Below are positions 40,849-50,180 of a DNA stretch of 52,621 nucleotides, in pieces. The notes beneath the pieces are model-generated. The model had not been told where the DNA came from. It did no database searches and was given only the letters and a program-made list of their open reading frames with translations. The stretch comes from Bacteroidales bacterium (GTDB lineage Bacteria; Bacteroidota; Bacteroidia; Bacteroidales; UBA932). A program made the position numbers and the translations under genes. The stretch's first letter is position 1, and each line of letters begins with the position of its first letter. The stretch lies in the NCBI GenBank assembly GCA_017527415.1, contig JAFXQA010000018.1, positions 1-52,621 on the forward strand. The letters run 5' to 3'.

Positions 40849-42225
40849 ATGGCAGGCAGGAAAAAGACATTCTGGAACTTTTTCGAGAACACCGAGGGAG
40901 ACAAGGTGGTCTGGATCATCGTGCTGGTGCTGATCATGTTCAGCATCCTGTGCATCTTCTCGTCCACATCCCGCCTGCTCGGCCCGGGCCAGAGCCGCCT
41001 GGATCTCGTCTGGGACCACCTCAAGATAGTCCTTCTGGGTCTCGGGCTCATCCTTGCCTGCTACTTTATCCCAAGCCTGAACTTCTTCCGCAAGATGTCC
41101 AGTCTCGGATTCATATTGTCCCTCGGCCTTCTTGCGCTTCTGATCTCAGGCCTGGACCTGGGTTTCGTGCGCTCCATAGAAATCAACGGCGCACGCCGTA
41201 TCATACAGGTAGGCCCCCTGCAGCTGCACGTGAACGAGGTTGTGAAGGTAGCCATGGTGCTTTACCTCGCCTGGGCGATAGATGCATACAAGAAAAAGAG
41301 CCTTAAACTCCTCAACGATACTCCGGTGTACCAGAAGATATTATACATCTACGTTCCCTTCCTGCTGACCACCCTGCTGCTGCTTCCCGGCAGCAACTCC
41401 GCGGCTCTTTTCACCGGAGGCATAATGTTCCTGGTCATACTGATAAGCGGCGATTCCACGAAGGACCTCGGCATACTGCTGCTGGCGGGAATCGCGGCCC
41501 TGGGCATATGCGTGGGCATATATAAGATATCGGACGGAAAACTGATGAAACGAATCGGCACCGGCATCTCCCGAGTGTTCGACAAGGAAGACTACGAGGC
41601 CATCGTAATGAAATCCCGGGTGGGCAGCGTGGACTACTATCAGGCCCTCGACGAGATACGTCAGCCATACAGCGCCAAGATTGCCGTCCATCAGGGAGGA
41701 TTCATCGGCAAAGGGCCCGGCCAGAGCACCCAGCGTTACGTGGTGCCGGACATTTCGGAAGACTACATGTACAGTTTCATAATAGAGGAATACGGCATAC
41801 TGGGAGGGATGGTCATCCTCTTCCTCTACCTGTCTCTCCTTGCCCGCAGCATCATAATAGTTCGAAACTGCGGCAAGGATCTCTATGCGAAACTCTCAGT
41901 GGCGGGGCTCTCGCTGCTGATCTGCGGACAGGCCTTCCTGCACATTTGCGTAAACGTGGATATCGGCCCTATGACGGGCCAGACGCTGCCGCTGGTGAGC
42001 CACGGGGCATCCGCCTTCCTGTGCTTCTGCATCGCCTTCGGAGTGATACTTTCCATCAGCAAGATAGCTTCAAAGCGCATTGAGAAGGAAACCATGAACG
42101 CAGATCCTCTGGTGGACCGCACCCAGGAAGTCACCGCTATCGAGCACGACCTTTCCGACCTCGACGACTTCGAGAGCGGCAACATTAAAGAAGATGAACT
42201 TAATGACGAAGACTATGGATTATAA
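40849..42225 (+). CDS. ftsW: SEDS-family lipid II polymerase FtsW
   Basis: A 458-residue SEDS glycosyltransferase that polymerises septal glycan with FtsI. About ten transmembrane helices begin near residue 22. Conserved SEDS stretches: INGARRIIQVGPLQLHVNE, HQGGFIGKGPGQSTQRY, PDISEDYMYSFIIEEYG (with the catalytic Asp region), and GQTLPLVSHGASAFL. The acidic C-terminal tail (about 425-458) is cytoplasmic. Its end overlaps the start of murG. Confidence 0.95.
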   Translation: MAGRKKTFWNFFENTEGDKVVWIIVLVLIMFSILCIFSSTSRLLGPGQSRLDLVWDHLKIVLLGLGLILACYFIPSLNFFRKMSSLGFILSLGLLALLISGLDLGFVRSIEINGARRIIQVGPLQLHVNEVVKVAMVLYLAWAIDAYKKKSLKLLNDTPVYQKILYIYVPFLLTTLLLLPGSNSAALFTGGIMFLVILISGDSTKDLGILLLAGIAALGICVGIYKISDGKLMKRIGTGISRVFDKEDYEAIVMKSRVGSVDYYQALDEIRQPYSAKIAVHQGGFIGKGPGQSTQRYVVPDISEDYMYSFIIEEYGILGGMVILFLYLSLLARSIIIVRNCGKDLYAKLSVAGLSLLICGQAFLHICVNVDIGPMTGQTLPLVSHGASAFLCFCIAFGVILSISKIASKRIEKETMNADPLVDRTQEVTAIEHDLSDLDDFESGNIKEDELNDEDYGL

Positions 42226-43339
42226 GAAAATACGCGCCATAATAAGCGGCGGCGGCACGGGAGGCCACATCTTCCCGGCCATCAGCATCGCAGACAAGCT
42301 CAAGGAACTCAATCCCGAAACCGAAATCCTCTTCGTTGGAGCAGAAGGCAAGATGGAGATGGAAAAGGTGCCTGCAGCCGGTTACAGGATAGTCGGCCTG
42401 CCCATCAAGGGCCTTCAGCGCCAACTCAGCTTCAGAAACATCATAAACGACATCAAAGTCCCTTTCCTGATGCTTAAGAGCGAGAGGATGGCCGCCCGGC
42501 TGATAAAAGAGTTCAAGCCTGACATCGCAATAGGTGTGGGCGGGTTCGCGAGTGCACCCCTTCTCCGCAAGGCTGCGGCAAAGGGAGTCCCCTGCCTCAT
42601 CCAGGAGCAGAACGGCTTTGCCGGACTTACCAACAAGATGCTGGCGGGTAAAGTTCAGAGCATATGTGTAGCCTACGACGGCATGGAGCGTTTCTTCCCC
42701 GCAGAAAAAATAGTTTTCAGCGGCAACCCCATACGCAAGGAGTTCCACCCATTCACTGAAGCCGACAAGGCTGAAGCGCTGGAATTCTACAGCCTCACCC
42801 CGGGAAAGAAACATCTGCTGATAGTAGGCGGAAGCCTGGGCAGCGGCACCCTGAACAATGCCATGAAGAAATGGATTTCGGACGGATGCCCGGGCGGGGA
42901 GGATGTAGAAGTAATCTGGCAGTGCGGAAAGATATACAAGAAGGGTATCGACATTTTCATGGCCGGAAGGAATCTCCCCGGCATACGGTATTCGGACTTC
43001 ATCGCGCGCATGGACCTCGCCTATGCCGCGGCCGACGTAGTCATCTCCCGCAGCGGGGCATCCTCAATCTCGGAGATATGCGCGGTGCGGCGGGCCGCCG
43101 TCTTCGTACCCTCCCCCAATGTGGCGGAAGACCATCAGACCCATAACGCAATGGCCCTTGTGAACAAGGGCGCCGCCCTGATTGTAAAGGACGCAGAGGC
43201 AGAAGACAAACTGCTCGCAACCGCACTCGAACTCGCCGGCGATCCGAAAAAGATAGCCGAAATAGAGAATAACGTAGCTCCCCTCGCCCGCCTCGATGCT
43301 GCGGGGACCATTGCTGAAGAAATATACAAACTGGTGTAA
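42215..43339 (+). CDS. murG: Lipid II-forming GlcNAc transferase
   Basis: A 374-residue MurG, adding GlcNAc to lipid I at the inner face of the membrane. The signature ISGGGTGGHIFPA (about 9-21) is at the N-terminus, followed by VGVGGFASAPLL, QEQNGFAGLTNKMLA, SGNPIRKEF, VGGSLGSGTLN and the donor-binding ISRSGASSISE. I place the start at ATG 42215 (MDYKKIRAII), the normal distance before the glycine-rich loop; ATGs at 42194 and 42203 are also in frame and would lengthen the overlap with ftsW. Confidence 0.94.
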   Translation: MDYKKIRAIISGGGTGGHIFPAISIADKLKELNPETEILFVGAEGKMEMEKVPAAGYRIVGLPIKGLQRQLSFRNIINDIKVPFLMLKSERMAARLIKEFKPDIAIGVGGFASAPLLRKAAAKGVPCLIQEQNGFAGLTNKMLAGKVQSICVAYDGMERFFPAEKIVFSGNPIRKEFHPFTEADKAEALEFYSLTPGKKHLLIVGGSLGSGTLNNAMKKWISDGCPGGEDVEVIWQCGKIYKKGIDIFMAGRNLPGIRYSDFIARMDLAYAAADVVISRSGASSISEICAVRRAAVFVPSPNVAEDHQTHNAMALVNKGAALIVKDAEAEDKLLATALELAGDPKKIAEIENNVAPLARLDAAGTIAEEIYKLV

Positions 43340-43341
43340 CA

Positions 43342-44697
43342 ATGGCCTGGAAGAACATATACTTCATAGGAATAGGCGGCATAGGGATGAGCGCCATAGC
43401 CCGTTACTACAAATTCAGGGGCTATTGCGTGGGAGGTTACGACCGCACCCCATCCGACCTCACCCATGAGCTGGAGAAGGAAGGCATCTCCGTCCACTAC
43501 GACGACAACGTGGACTGCATCCCCAAAAATGTAGATGAAACCCTCGTGGTCTACACCCCCGCCATTCCTGACAGCCTGAAGGAGCTTCAGTATGTGAGGG
43601 ACAACGGCTACCGAGTGATCAAGCGCAGCCGCATGCTGGGCGAGATAACCAGCGGGCAGACCTGCCTGGCGGTATCCGGCACTCATGGAAAGACCACCAC
43701 ATCCACCCTGATCGCCCACATACTCACTGAATGCGGCGAGGGCTGCAACGCCTTCCTGGGCGGCATATCCAAGAACTACGGCACCAACCTGCTGATGAGT
43801 GAGAATGACGTTGTAGTAGCGGAGGCCGACGAGTTCGACAGGAGTTTCCTCCAGCTGCACCCGGACATAGCCGTCATCACGGCGATGGATGCCGACCACC
43901 TCGACATTTACGGAGACCTTGCCCACGTGCAGGAGGCTTTCCGCCAGTTCGCGTCCCAGGTCAAGAATACCCTTATCCTGAAATACGGCTTGCCGGTCAG
44001 TGCGGCCGACACTCCCGCCCGGATACTGACTTATCATTTCAACGACAAGCGCGCGGACTTCCATGCGGAGAACCTTCGGGCAGATGCCCTGGGGCACTTC
44101 AGCTACGACCTGCATCACCCCGGAGGAGTAATCCCCGACATCCGCGTAGGCACCCTCGGCTGGGTGAATGTAGAAAACAGCGTGGCGGCAGCGGCTGTCT
44201 GCCTGTGCCACGGTGTTGGAGAGCACGCCATCCGCAAGGCAATAGGCAGTTTCCAGGGCGCGGTACGCCGCCTGGACGAGCACATAAATGTGCCTGGGCT
44301 CACCTACATCGACGATTATGCCCATCATCCGGCGGAACTTGCCACGGCCATCTCTTCAATACGGGAGATATTCCCCGGCAGGAAGTTGACCGGCATATTC
44401 CAGCCGCACCTCTACACCCGCACGCGCGACTTTGCCCCCGAATTCGCAAAGGCGCTGAGCGCGTTGGACAAACTGATCCTCCTCGATATCTATCCCGCCC
44501 GCGAGGAGCCCATCCCCGGAGTTACTTCCGAAATCATCTTCAAGGAAGTGACCGCGCCTGAAAAGGTGCTGATTACCAAAGAAGAACTGATGCCCTACCT
44601 CGAAAAAGAACCGGTGGATGTGCTGGTAAGCTTCGGGGCCGGCAACATCGACCGCTATATCGAACCCATAAAGGCATTGCTCTCCTCCCGCAAATGA
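43342..44697 (+). CDS. murC: UDP-MurNAc-L-alanine ligase
   Basis: A 451-residue Mur ligase for the first stem residue. GIGGIGMSAIARYY gives the UDP-MurNAc-binding Rossmann loop, SGTHGKTTTSTLI (about 113-125) the ATP loop, EADEFDRSFLQL and MDADHLDIYGD the catalytic centre, and DDYAHHPAELATAI the C-terminal domain. FQPHLYTRTRDF is a further MurC hallmark. It lies 2 nt after murG and its stop overlaps the ftsQ start (ATGA at 44694). Confidence 0.96.
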   Translation: MAWKNIYFIGIGGIGMSAIARYYKFRGYCVGGYDRTPSDLTHELEKEGISVHYDDNVDCIPKNVDETLVVYTPAIPDSLKELQYVRDNGYRVIKRSRMLGEITSGQTCLAVSGTHGKTTTSTLIAHILTECGEGCNAFLGGISKNYGTNLLMSENDVVVAEADEFDRSFLQLHPDIAVITAMDADHLDIYGDLAHVQEAFRQFASQVKNTLILKYGLPVSAADTPARILTYHFNDKRADFHAENLRADALGHFSYDLHHPGGVIPDIRVGTLGWVNVENSVAAAAVCLCHGVGEHAIRKAIGSFQGAVRRLDEHINVPGLTYIDDYAHHPAELATAISSIREIFPGRKLTGIFQPHLYTRTRDFAPEFAKALSALDKLILLDIYPAREEPIPGVTSEIIFKEVTAPEKVLITKEELMPYLEKEPVDVLVSFGAGNIDRYIEPIKALLSSRK

Positions 44698-45464
44698 AAA
44701 AGGCTGTAAGATATCTGCTGTTCGCCCTTTCGCTGGCCCTGTTCCTGTGCGTTACCGCGCTGGTTCTCACGGCTGCGCGCGAGCGCAGGCATCTCACCAC
44801 CTGCAAGAAGGTTGAAATCAGCTTCAAGGATACCCTCAACTTCGTTTCGGAAGATGACGTGCGCGGATACCTCAAGAAAGAATGCCCGGTGTTCACGGGC
44901 ATGAGGGTAGACAGCATAAAGCTCCATGAAATAGAAAAAGTGCTGGATTCCCGCAGCGCCATCCTTTCCAGCCAGGCCTGGACCTCGGACAGCGTGCTGC
45001 ACATAAGCATCGTTCAGCGCGAACCCGTAGCCAGGATGGAAACCGCCGACCACGCCTTCTACATCGATGACCGGGGATTCATCTTCCCCATCCAGGGCGA
45101 CTGCGGGAAGGCCTTCCCCATCGTAAAGGGTTACCTTCCCCTCCACGAACCGGTAGGCTACAAGGGCCAGCCGGCAACGGAGGAAGGTCGGCTATGGACC
45201 GGGAGCGTGCTCTCGATGCTTGAGTGGATGAGGAAGAACAAGTGGGACAGGAAGGTGGAGATGATAAAGGTAGAGGCCAACGGGGACCTTGTAGTGGTTC
45301 CCCTGGAAGGCAGGGAGCGCTTCATCCTGGGAAAGCCTGAAGCCATCCCGGAAAAGTTCACGAAAATAAACGAGTACTACAGGAAGATCAAGCCCTCTGT
45401 GGAAGAGGACCTCTACACCAGTGTGAACCTGAAGTATAAAGGACAGATTATCTGCAGAAAATAA
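44694..45464 (+). CDS. ftsQ: Cell division protein FtsQ
   Basis: A 256-residue bitopic divisome protein. Short cytoplasmic start, a transmembrane helix (about 6-27), then a POTRA-like segment (about 38-90, VEISFKDTLNFVSEDDVRGYL) and the FtsQ beta domain (SVLHISIVQREPVARM, AFYIDDRGFIFP). Sequence identity to model FtsQ is low, as expected in Bacteroidota; the location between murC and ftsA supports it. ftsA starts 11 nt downstream. Confidence 0.9.
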   Translation: MKKAVRYLLFALSLALFLCVTALVLTAARERRHLTTCKKVEISFKDTLNFVSEDDVRGYLKKECPVFTGMRVDSIKLHEIEKVLDSRSAILSSQAWTSDSVLHISIVQREPVARMETADHAFYIDDRGFIFPIQGDCGKAFPIVKGYLPLHEPVGYKGQPATEEGRLWTGSVLSMLEWMRKNKWDRKVEMIKVEANGDLVVVPLEGRERFILGKPEAIPEKFTKINEYYRKIKPSVEEDLYTSVNLKYKGQIICRK

Positions 45465-45475
45465 ATCAATATAAT

Positions 45476-46888
45476 ATGGAAGACCGTTACATAGCAACAG
45501 TAGATCTGGGCACCGCGAAACTCGCCTTGTCGGTGGCCCGCATCACCGGCGACAATGCCGAGATAATCTACTACAAGGAAAGGCCCTCCGACGGTGTACG
45601 CTACGGCTGCATCTTCAATCCAACGAAGGCATCCGTCCCCCTCAAGGAGGCCGTCAAGGAGGCGGAAGACGAACTCGGCATCAAGATCACCCAGGTGGTG
45701 ATCGGAGTGCCCCGCTACGGCGTGAGCCAGGAAATCGCGAGCGCGAGCCTGGACCGCAGCGATGCCGAAGCGTGCATTACCCAGGAAGAAATAGACTGCA
45801 TCAAAGATATGGCCCTGGATTCATATCCTCTGGCCGACATGGAGAAGCAGGAGATCTACGGTGCATCAGCACAATCGTTCAGCACGGACGACTCCATCAA
45901 CTGCACCGAAGGAGACGTGGTTGGCATGCCCAGCGCGGTACTTCAGGGCAACTTCAAGATATTCATCGGAGTGAAGAAAGCCTCCCGCAACATCGACATT
46001 ATGCTCAACAAGGCGGACGTGGCGCTGGCAAGGAAGTACTTCCTGCCACCCCTCACGGCGAATGCAGTGCTCTCTTCCGAAGAGAAAGAGAACGGCGTGG
46101 CCCTCATCGAAATGGGTGCCGGAGTAACTTCCATCACAATATATCAGGGAAGCATCCTGCGCTACTATCACGCCATTCCTTTCGGCGGCCGCAGCATCAC
46201 CAACGACATCAAACTTGAGTGCGGCTTTACCGAAAAGCTTGCAGAAAACATCAAACTCGGTTTCGGCGCCTGCATGCCGGACAAACTCCAGACCATGAGC
46301 GACAAGATCCTGCAGATAGTCGACGAGGAGAACGGCACCGACCAGCAGCTCCCCGTGAAGTACCTTTCCGAAATAATAACCGCCCGCGTGCGCGAGATTG
46401 TGGATGCCGTCCTATACCTCATCCAGGAGAGCGGCTATGCCGACCGCCTGCGCAACGGCGTGGTGCTCACCGGCGGATGCGCGAACCTTGCGGGCTGCGC
46501 CAATCTCATCAAGGAGATGTCCGGCTACAACGTCCGCATCGGATTCCCGCGTGCGAAGAAGTTCTCTTTCAGCGGCTATGCAGGTATTGGCGAAACCGAC
46601 GCGGCTTCTACTATCGGAATGCTTCTCTACGCCCGCGAAGACAGGCACCTGAACTGCATCGAGGAGGTCTCCGTGCCAAAAGCAGCCCCGGAAGCGGAAA
46701 GTGGACCCGCAGAAGAGACGGTTTTCGACCAGGTGGATCCGGTAGTTAATAAAGAGAAGAAAAGAATAAAGACGAAGCCGGAGCCCCGTCCCGCTAGAGA
46801 GAATTTCCTGGTAAGATGGACAAAGAAGAGCCTGAAAGCCGGCGAAGATTTCGTTGGAGGATTATACGATAAAATGGAGGAAAACTGA
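45476..46888 (+). CDS. ftsA: Cell division protein FtsA
   Basis: A 470-residue actin-like protein tethering FtsZ to the membrane. IATVDLGTAKLALSVARI is the phosphate-1 motif, EMGAGVTSITIYQGS (about 210-224) the phosphate-2 motif, and GVVLTGGCANLAGCANLI (about 324-341) the adenosine motif; the 1C domain lies at about 85-165. A variable Glu/Pro/Lys-rich spacer (about 403-445) leads to a C-terminal basic-hydrophobic stretch (FLVRWTKKSLKAGEDFVGGLYDKM) suited to act as the membrane-targeting helix. ftsZ starts one base after the stop. Confidence 0.95.
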   Translation: MEDRYIATVDLGTAKLALSVARITGDNAEIIYYKERPSDGVRYGCIFNPTKASVPLKEAVKEAEDELGIKITQVVIGVPRYGVSQEIASASLDRSDAEACITQEEIDCIKDMALDSYPLADMEKQEIYGASAQSFSTDDSINCTEGDVVGMPSAVLQGNFKIFIGVKKASRNIDIMLNKADVALARKYFLPPLTANAVLSSEEKENGVALIEMGAGVTSITIYQGSILRYYHAIPFGGRSITNDIKLECGFTEKLAENIKLGFGACMPDKLQTMSDKILQIVDEENGTDQQLPVKYLSEIITARVREIVDAVLYLIQESGYADRLRNGVVLTGGCANLAGCANLIKEMSGYNVRIGFPRAKKFSFSGYAGIGETDAASTIGMLLYAREDRHLNCIEEVSVPKAAPEAESGPAEETVFDQVDPVVNKEKKRIKTKPEPRPARENFLVRWTKKSLKAGEDFVGGLYDKMEEN

Positions 46889-46889
46889 T

Positions 46890-48131
46890 ATGGAAGAAGA
46901 TCTCATCACCCCCCAGGACTGGAAGCCCACGGTGGCGACCATCAAAGTACTCGGAGTAGGCGGAGGCGGATGCAATGCCGTGTCCTACATGTATGAACAG
47001 GGCATAGAGGGTTGCAGCTTCATAGTATGCAACACAGACTCGATGCACCTGCATGCGAGTCCCGTCCCTACAAAGATACAGCTCGGGCATGGCCTCGGAG
47101 CCGGCACCAACCCCACCAAAGGACGCAACGCTGCACTCGAGAGCCAGGACGAGATTGCCGGCAAGGTGCTGGACAGCGGCACCCAGATGCTGTTCATCAC
47201 TGCCGGCATGGGCGGCGGCACCGGCACGGGAGCGACCCCGGTCATCGCCAAGATGGCCAAGGACCGCGGCATACTCACGGTTGCCGTTGTCACCATCCCC
47301 TTCCTCAACGAAGGGAAGAAGGCCCTTTCCCGCGCGCTGGACGGCATTCACGAACTCGAGAAGAACGTGGACAGCCTCATCATAATCAACAACGAGCGGC
47401 TCTATGATTACTACGGCGACCAGCTTATCCACGACGCCTTCCCCAAGGCAGACGAGGTGTTGGCGACCGCAGTCCGCGGCATAGTGGAGATCATACAGAA
47501 GAAGGGCTACATAAACGTGGACTTCGAAGATGTGAAGACCATGATGAAGGACAGCGGCATGGCCCTCATGGGTTATGGCTGCGGAAGCGGTGCAGACCGC
47601 ATCCACAAGGCTGTCAAACAGGCTTTCGAGTCCCCCCTGCTCAACGATTTCGACCTCAAGAGCGCCAAGAACGTGCTGGTGAACACTACAGTAGGCAAGA
47701 ACGACCAGGGCCTCACCATGGACGAGATGAAGGAACTCAACAACCTGATCGACGAGTATACCGGAGGCGGCAACAACTTCAAGCGCGGCCTGATTTACGA
47801 TGAATCCCCCGAAGCGGGTGATTCCATCCACATCACTTCAATCGTGGTCGGCCTTCGTTTCAACGATGTAATAGGCCCAGGCCTGAGCGATGCCGACAAC
47901 TACATCACCATCAGCAAGGATTACGTGTACGACCGCGATGAGGTCTCCAGCGGCGATGGCATCTCGCTTCCAGCCGATGTGAGCTCCCATATCGGATACA
48001 CCGGCAAAGGCGGTGAGCGCAGCTTCCGCTACGATGCCAAACCGGTCCTTCTTGTAGAAGAAGGGCAGGATATCAGTCCTCTCGAGAATGAACCGGCCAT
48101 ACGCCGCAAACCTCAAAAGAAAGAACAATGA
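46890..48131 (+). CDS. ftsZ: Cell division GTPase FtsZ
   Basis: A 413-residue tubulin homologue. ATG 46890 (MEEDLITPQDW) is chosen, since upstream in-frame starts lie inside ftsA. Nucleotide-binding loops: KVLGVGGGGCNAV, the tubulin signature MGGGTGTGATPVI (about 109-121), and NNERLYDYYGD; the T7 catalytic loop reads VDFEDVKTMMKDSG. Shorter than many Bacteroidota FtsZ proteins because the disordered C-terminal linker is brief; the end ENEPAIRRKPQKKEQ probably carries the FtsA-binding tail. Its stop overlaps gltX (ATGA at 48128). Confidence 0.96.
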   Translation: MEEDLITPQDWKPTVATIKVLGVGGGGCNAVSYMYEQGIEGCSFIVCNTDSMHLHASPVPTKIQLGHGLGAGTNPTKGRNAALESQDEIAGKVLDSGTQMLFITAGMGGGTGTGATPVIAKMAKDRGILTVAVVTIPFLNEGKKALSRALDGIHELEKNVDSLIIINNERLYDYYGDQLIHDAFPKADEVLATAVRGIVEIIQKKGYINVDFEDVKTMMKDSGMALMGYGCGSGADRIHKAVKQAFESPLLNDFDLKSAKNVLVNTTVGKNDQGLTMDEMKELNNLIDEYTGGGNNFKRGLIYDESPEAGDSIHITSIVVGLRFNDVIGPGLSDADNYITISKDYVYDRDEVSSGDGISLPADVSSHIGYTGKGGERSFRYDAKPVLLVEEGQDISPLENEPAIRRKPQKKEQ

Positions 48132-49678
48132 GAAAGACACGCGTAAGATTCGCTCCCTCCCCCACAGGCCCCCTGCACATGGGAGGCGTGCGCACCGCAC
48201 TGTATAACTATCTGTATGCCAAGCAGAACGGCGGAGACTTTATTCTTCGCATAGAGGACACCGACTCCAACCGTTTCGTGCCCGGAGCGGAAGCCTATAT
48301 AATCGAGGCCCTGCGCTGGTGCGGCATCATCCCCGACGAAGGAGTGGATGCCGACGGCAAGGTGGTGGAAACCCCTTCGGAGAGGCATCCGCATGCGCCT
48401 TACCGCCAGAGCCAGCGCCGCGGCATCTACCGCAAATATGCCGAACAACTGGTAGCCGCCGGCTACGCATACTATGCCTTCGATTCAGGCGAAGAGCTCG
48501 CAGCAAAACGTGCCGAAGCAGAGGCCGCCGGGCAGACTTTCATATACAATTATGAGAGCAGGAAGTCGTTGAAGAACTCCCTCACTCTTCCTGCCGCCGA
48601 GGTAGAGCGCCTGCTCGCCGAAACCACCGACTGGACCGTGCGTTTCAAGATGCCGGAAGACGAAGTGGTGGAGATGGACGATCTGATCCGCGGGCACATC
48701 GAGGTAAATACCCGCACCCTGGACGACAAGGTGCTGTGGAAGCGTGCCGATGAACTGCCCACATACCACCTTGCAAACATAGTGGACGACCATCTGATGG
48801 AAATCACCGAGGTCATCCGCGGCGAAGAGTGGCTGCCGTCGCTGCCTCTGCATTATTTGTTGTATCGCGCCTTTGGATGGACCGACACCCAGCCTCGCTT
48901 CGCGCATCTTTCCCTGCTGCTCAAGCCAGTCGGAAACGGCAAGCTAAGCAAGCGCGACGGCGACAAACTCGGCTTCCCGGTGTTCCCCCTGCGCTGGGTG
49001 AACGAGGCCGGAGAGGTTACCCGCGGATATCGCGAGGACGGCTACTTCCCGGAGGCTTTCGTGAACATGCTGGCCCTTCTGGGCTGGAACCCCGGAACCG
49101 AGCAGGAGATCTTCTCGATGGACGAACTTGTTCAGGCCTTCTCGATGGACAAAGTGCAGAAAGCCGGAGCAAAATTCAATCCCGACAAGGCAAAATGGTT
49201 CAATAAGGAGTATTTAAGGATGAAGAGCGACGAGGAACTAGCCCGGCTTTTCATGCCTGTGCTGGCCTCGAACGGTGTTACAGATGACTTCGACCACCTG
49301 GTGAAGGTCGTGCACCTCATCAAGGAGCGCGCCACCTTCGTGGCAGACTTCTGGGACATCGCCTGGTATCTGTTCAAAGCCCCTTCAGAGTATGCCGAGA
49401 AAGATGCGGCCAAGTTCTGGAAGCCCGAAAACGTGGAGTTGGCGATGAAGGTGGCAGAGTTCATCCTGGCCTATGACGGTGCTTGGGACAAAGAGCATCT
49501 GGAAAGCGCTCTGGAAGAATACATCCGCTCCAACGAGTGGCCTATGGGCAAGGTGATGAACTGCATCCGCCTGGCCCTCACCGGCTCCGGCAGCGGCCTC
49601 GGCATCGCCGACATAGTCGTGCTGATAGGCAAGGAAGAATTCAAATCCAGGATCGAAGCCGCCTGCAGCAAGCTGTAG
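48128..49678 (+). CDS. gltX: Glutamyl-tRNA synthetase
   Basis: A 516-residue class I aminoacyl-tRNA synthetase. FAPSPTGPLHMGGVRTALYNYL carries the HIGH-type motif, FILRIEDTDSNRF binds the substrate, and KLSKRDGDKLGF is the KMSKS loop. The C-terminal half (about 330-516) is the anticodon-binding domain. ATG overlap with the ftsZ stop makes it the last gene of the dcw transcript. Its end faces rpiB convergently, 20 nt apart. Confidence 0.95.
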   Translation: MRKTRVRFAPSPTGPLHMGGVRTALYNYLYAKQNGGDFILRIEDTDSNRFVPGAEAYIIEALRWCGIIPDEGVDADGKVVETPSERHPHAPYRQSQRRGIYRKYAEQLVAAGYAYYAFDSGEELAAKRAEAEAAGQTFIYNYESRKSLKNSLTLPAAEVERLLAETTDWTVRFKMPEDEVVEMDDLIRGHIEVNTRTLDDKVLWKRADELPTYHLANIVDDHLMEITEVIRGEEWLPSLPLHYLLYRAFGWTDTQPRFAHLSLLLKPVGNGKLSKRDGDKLGFPVFPLRWVNEAGEVTRGYREDGYFPEAFVNMLALLGWNPGTEQEIFSMDELVQAFSMDKVQKAGAKFNPDKAKWFNKEYLRMKSDEELARLFMPVLASNGVTDDFDHLVKVVHLIKERATFVADFWDIAWYLFKAPSEYAEKDAAKFWKPENVELAMKVAEFILAYDGAWDKEHLESALEEYIRSNEWPMGKVMNCIRLALTGSGSGLGIADIVVLIGKEEFKSRIEAACSKL

Positions 49679-49698
49679 GGAAAGGCTGCTTATTCCAT

Positions 49699-50127
49699 TC
49701 AGACGGGAATCTTGTCGATGCGGCGCTGGTGGCGGCCTCCGGCGAAGGAGGTCTGCAGCCAGGTGCGGACGATGCTTACCGCCATGCGGTAGGAGATGAA
49801 CCGCGCGGGAAGCACCAGCACGTTGGCATTGTTATGCTCCTTCACGAGCGCGCCCACTGCCGTGTTCCAGGCCAGCCCGGCGCGTATTCCCTTGTGATGA
49901 TTGAGGGTGATGGCCATTCCGTTGCCGGTGCCGCAGATGGCAATGCCGAGATTGCATTCACCGTTTTCCACGGCAGATGCCAGGGGATGCGCGAAGTCGG
50001 GATAATCACAGCTCTCCGTGCTGTCGGTGCCGAAATTCACCACTTCGTATCCTTTGCCCAGAAGATAAGATATCAGTTTTGCCTTGTATTCCACGCCAGC
50101 GTGGTCTGAACAGATTCCGATTTTCAT
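49699..50127 (-). CDS. rpiB: Ribose-5-phosphate isomerase B
   Basis: A 142-residue RpiB/LacAB-type isomerase interconverting ribose-5-P and ribulose-5-P. SDHAG near the N-terminus binds the sugar phosphate; the catalytic cysteine is in AICGTGNGMAI (about 66-70), and GIRAGLAWN follows. HNNANVLVLPARFIS is the usual later block. A -7 box TACCTTTG (complement of 50151-50158) lies 24 nt upstream of the ATG. Confidence 0.94.
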   Translation of the reverse strand: MKIGICSDHAGVEYKAKLISYLLGKGYEVVNFGTDSTESCDYPDFAHPLASAVENGECNLGIAICGTGNGMAITLNHHKGIRAGLAWNTAVGALVKEHNNANVLVLPARFISYRMAVSIVRTWLQTSFAGGRHQRRIDKIPV

Positions 50128-50150
50128 ATTGATGCTTGGTTTGAGTTCTG

Positions 50151-50158
50151 CAAAGGTA
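50151..50158 (-). promoter_or_regulatory. -7 box of rpiB
   Basis: CAAAGGTA reads TACCTTTG on the minus strand, matching TAnnTTTG, and gives rpiB its own promoter downstream of the anti-sigma gene. Confidence 0.5.
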
Positions 50159-50180
50159 GCGTTTTTTTACTGTCGTTCGC

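Noticed and set aside
38992..41019. Long minus-strand open frame opposite mraY, murD and ftsW
   Set aside because: Covers three certain dcw genes on the other strand; histidine- and valine-rich shadow translation.
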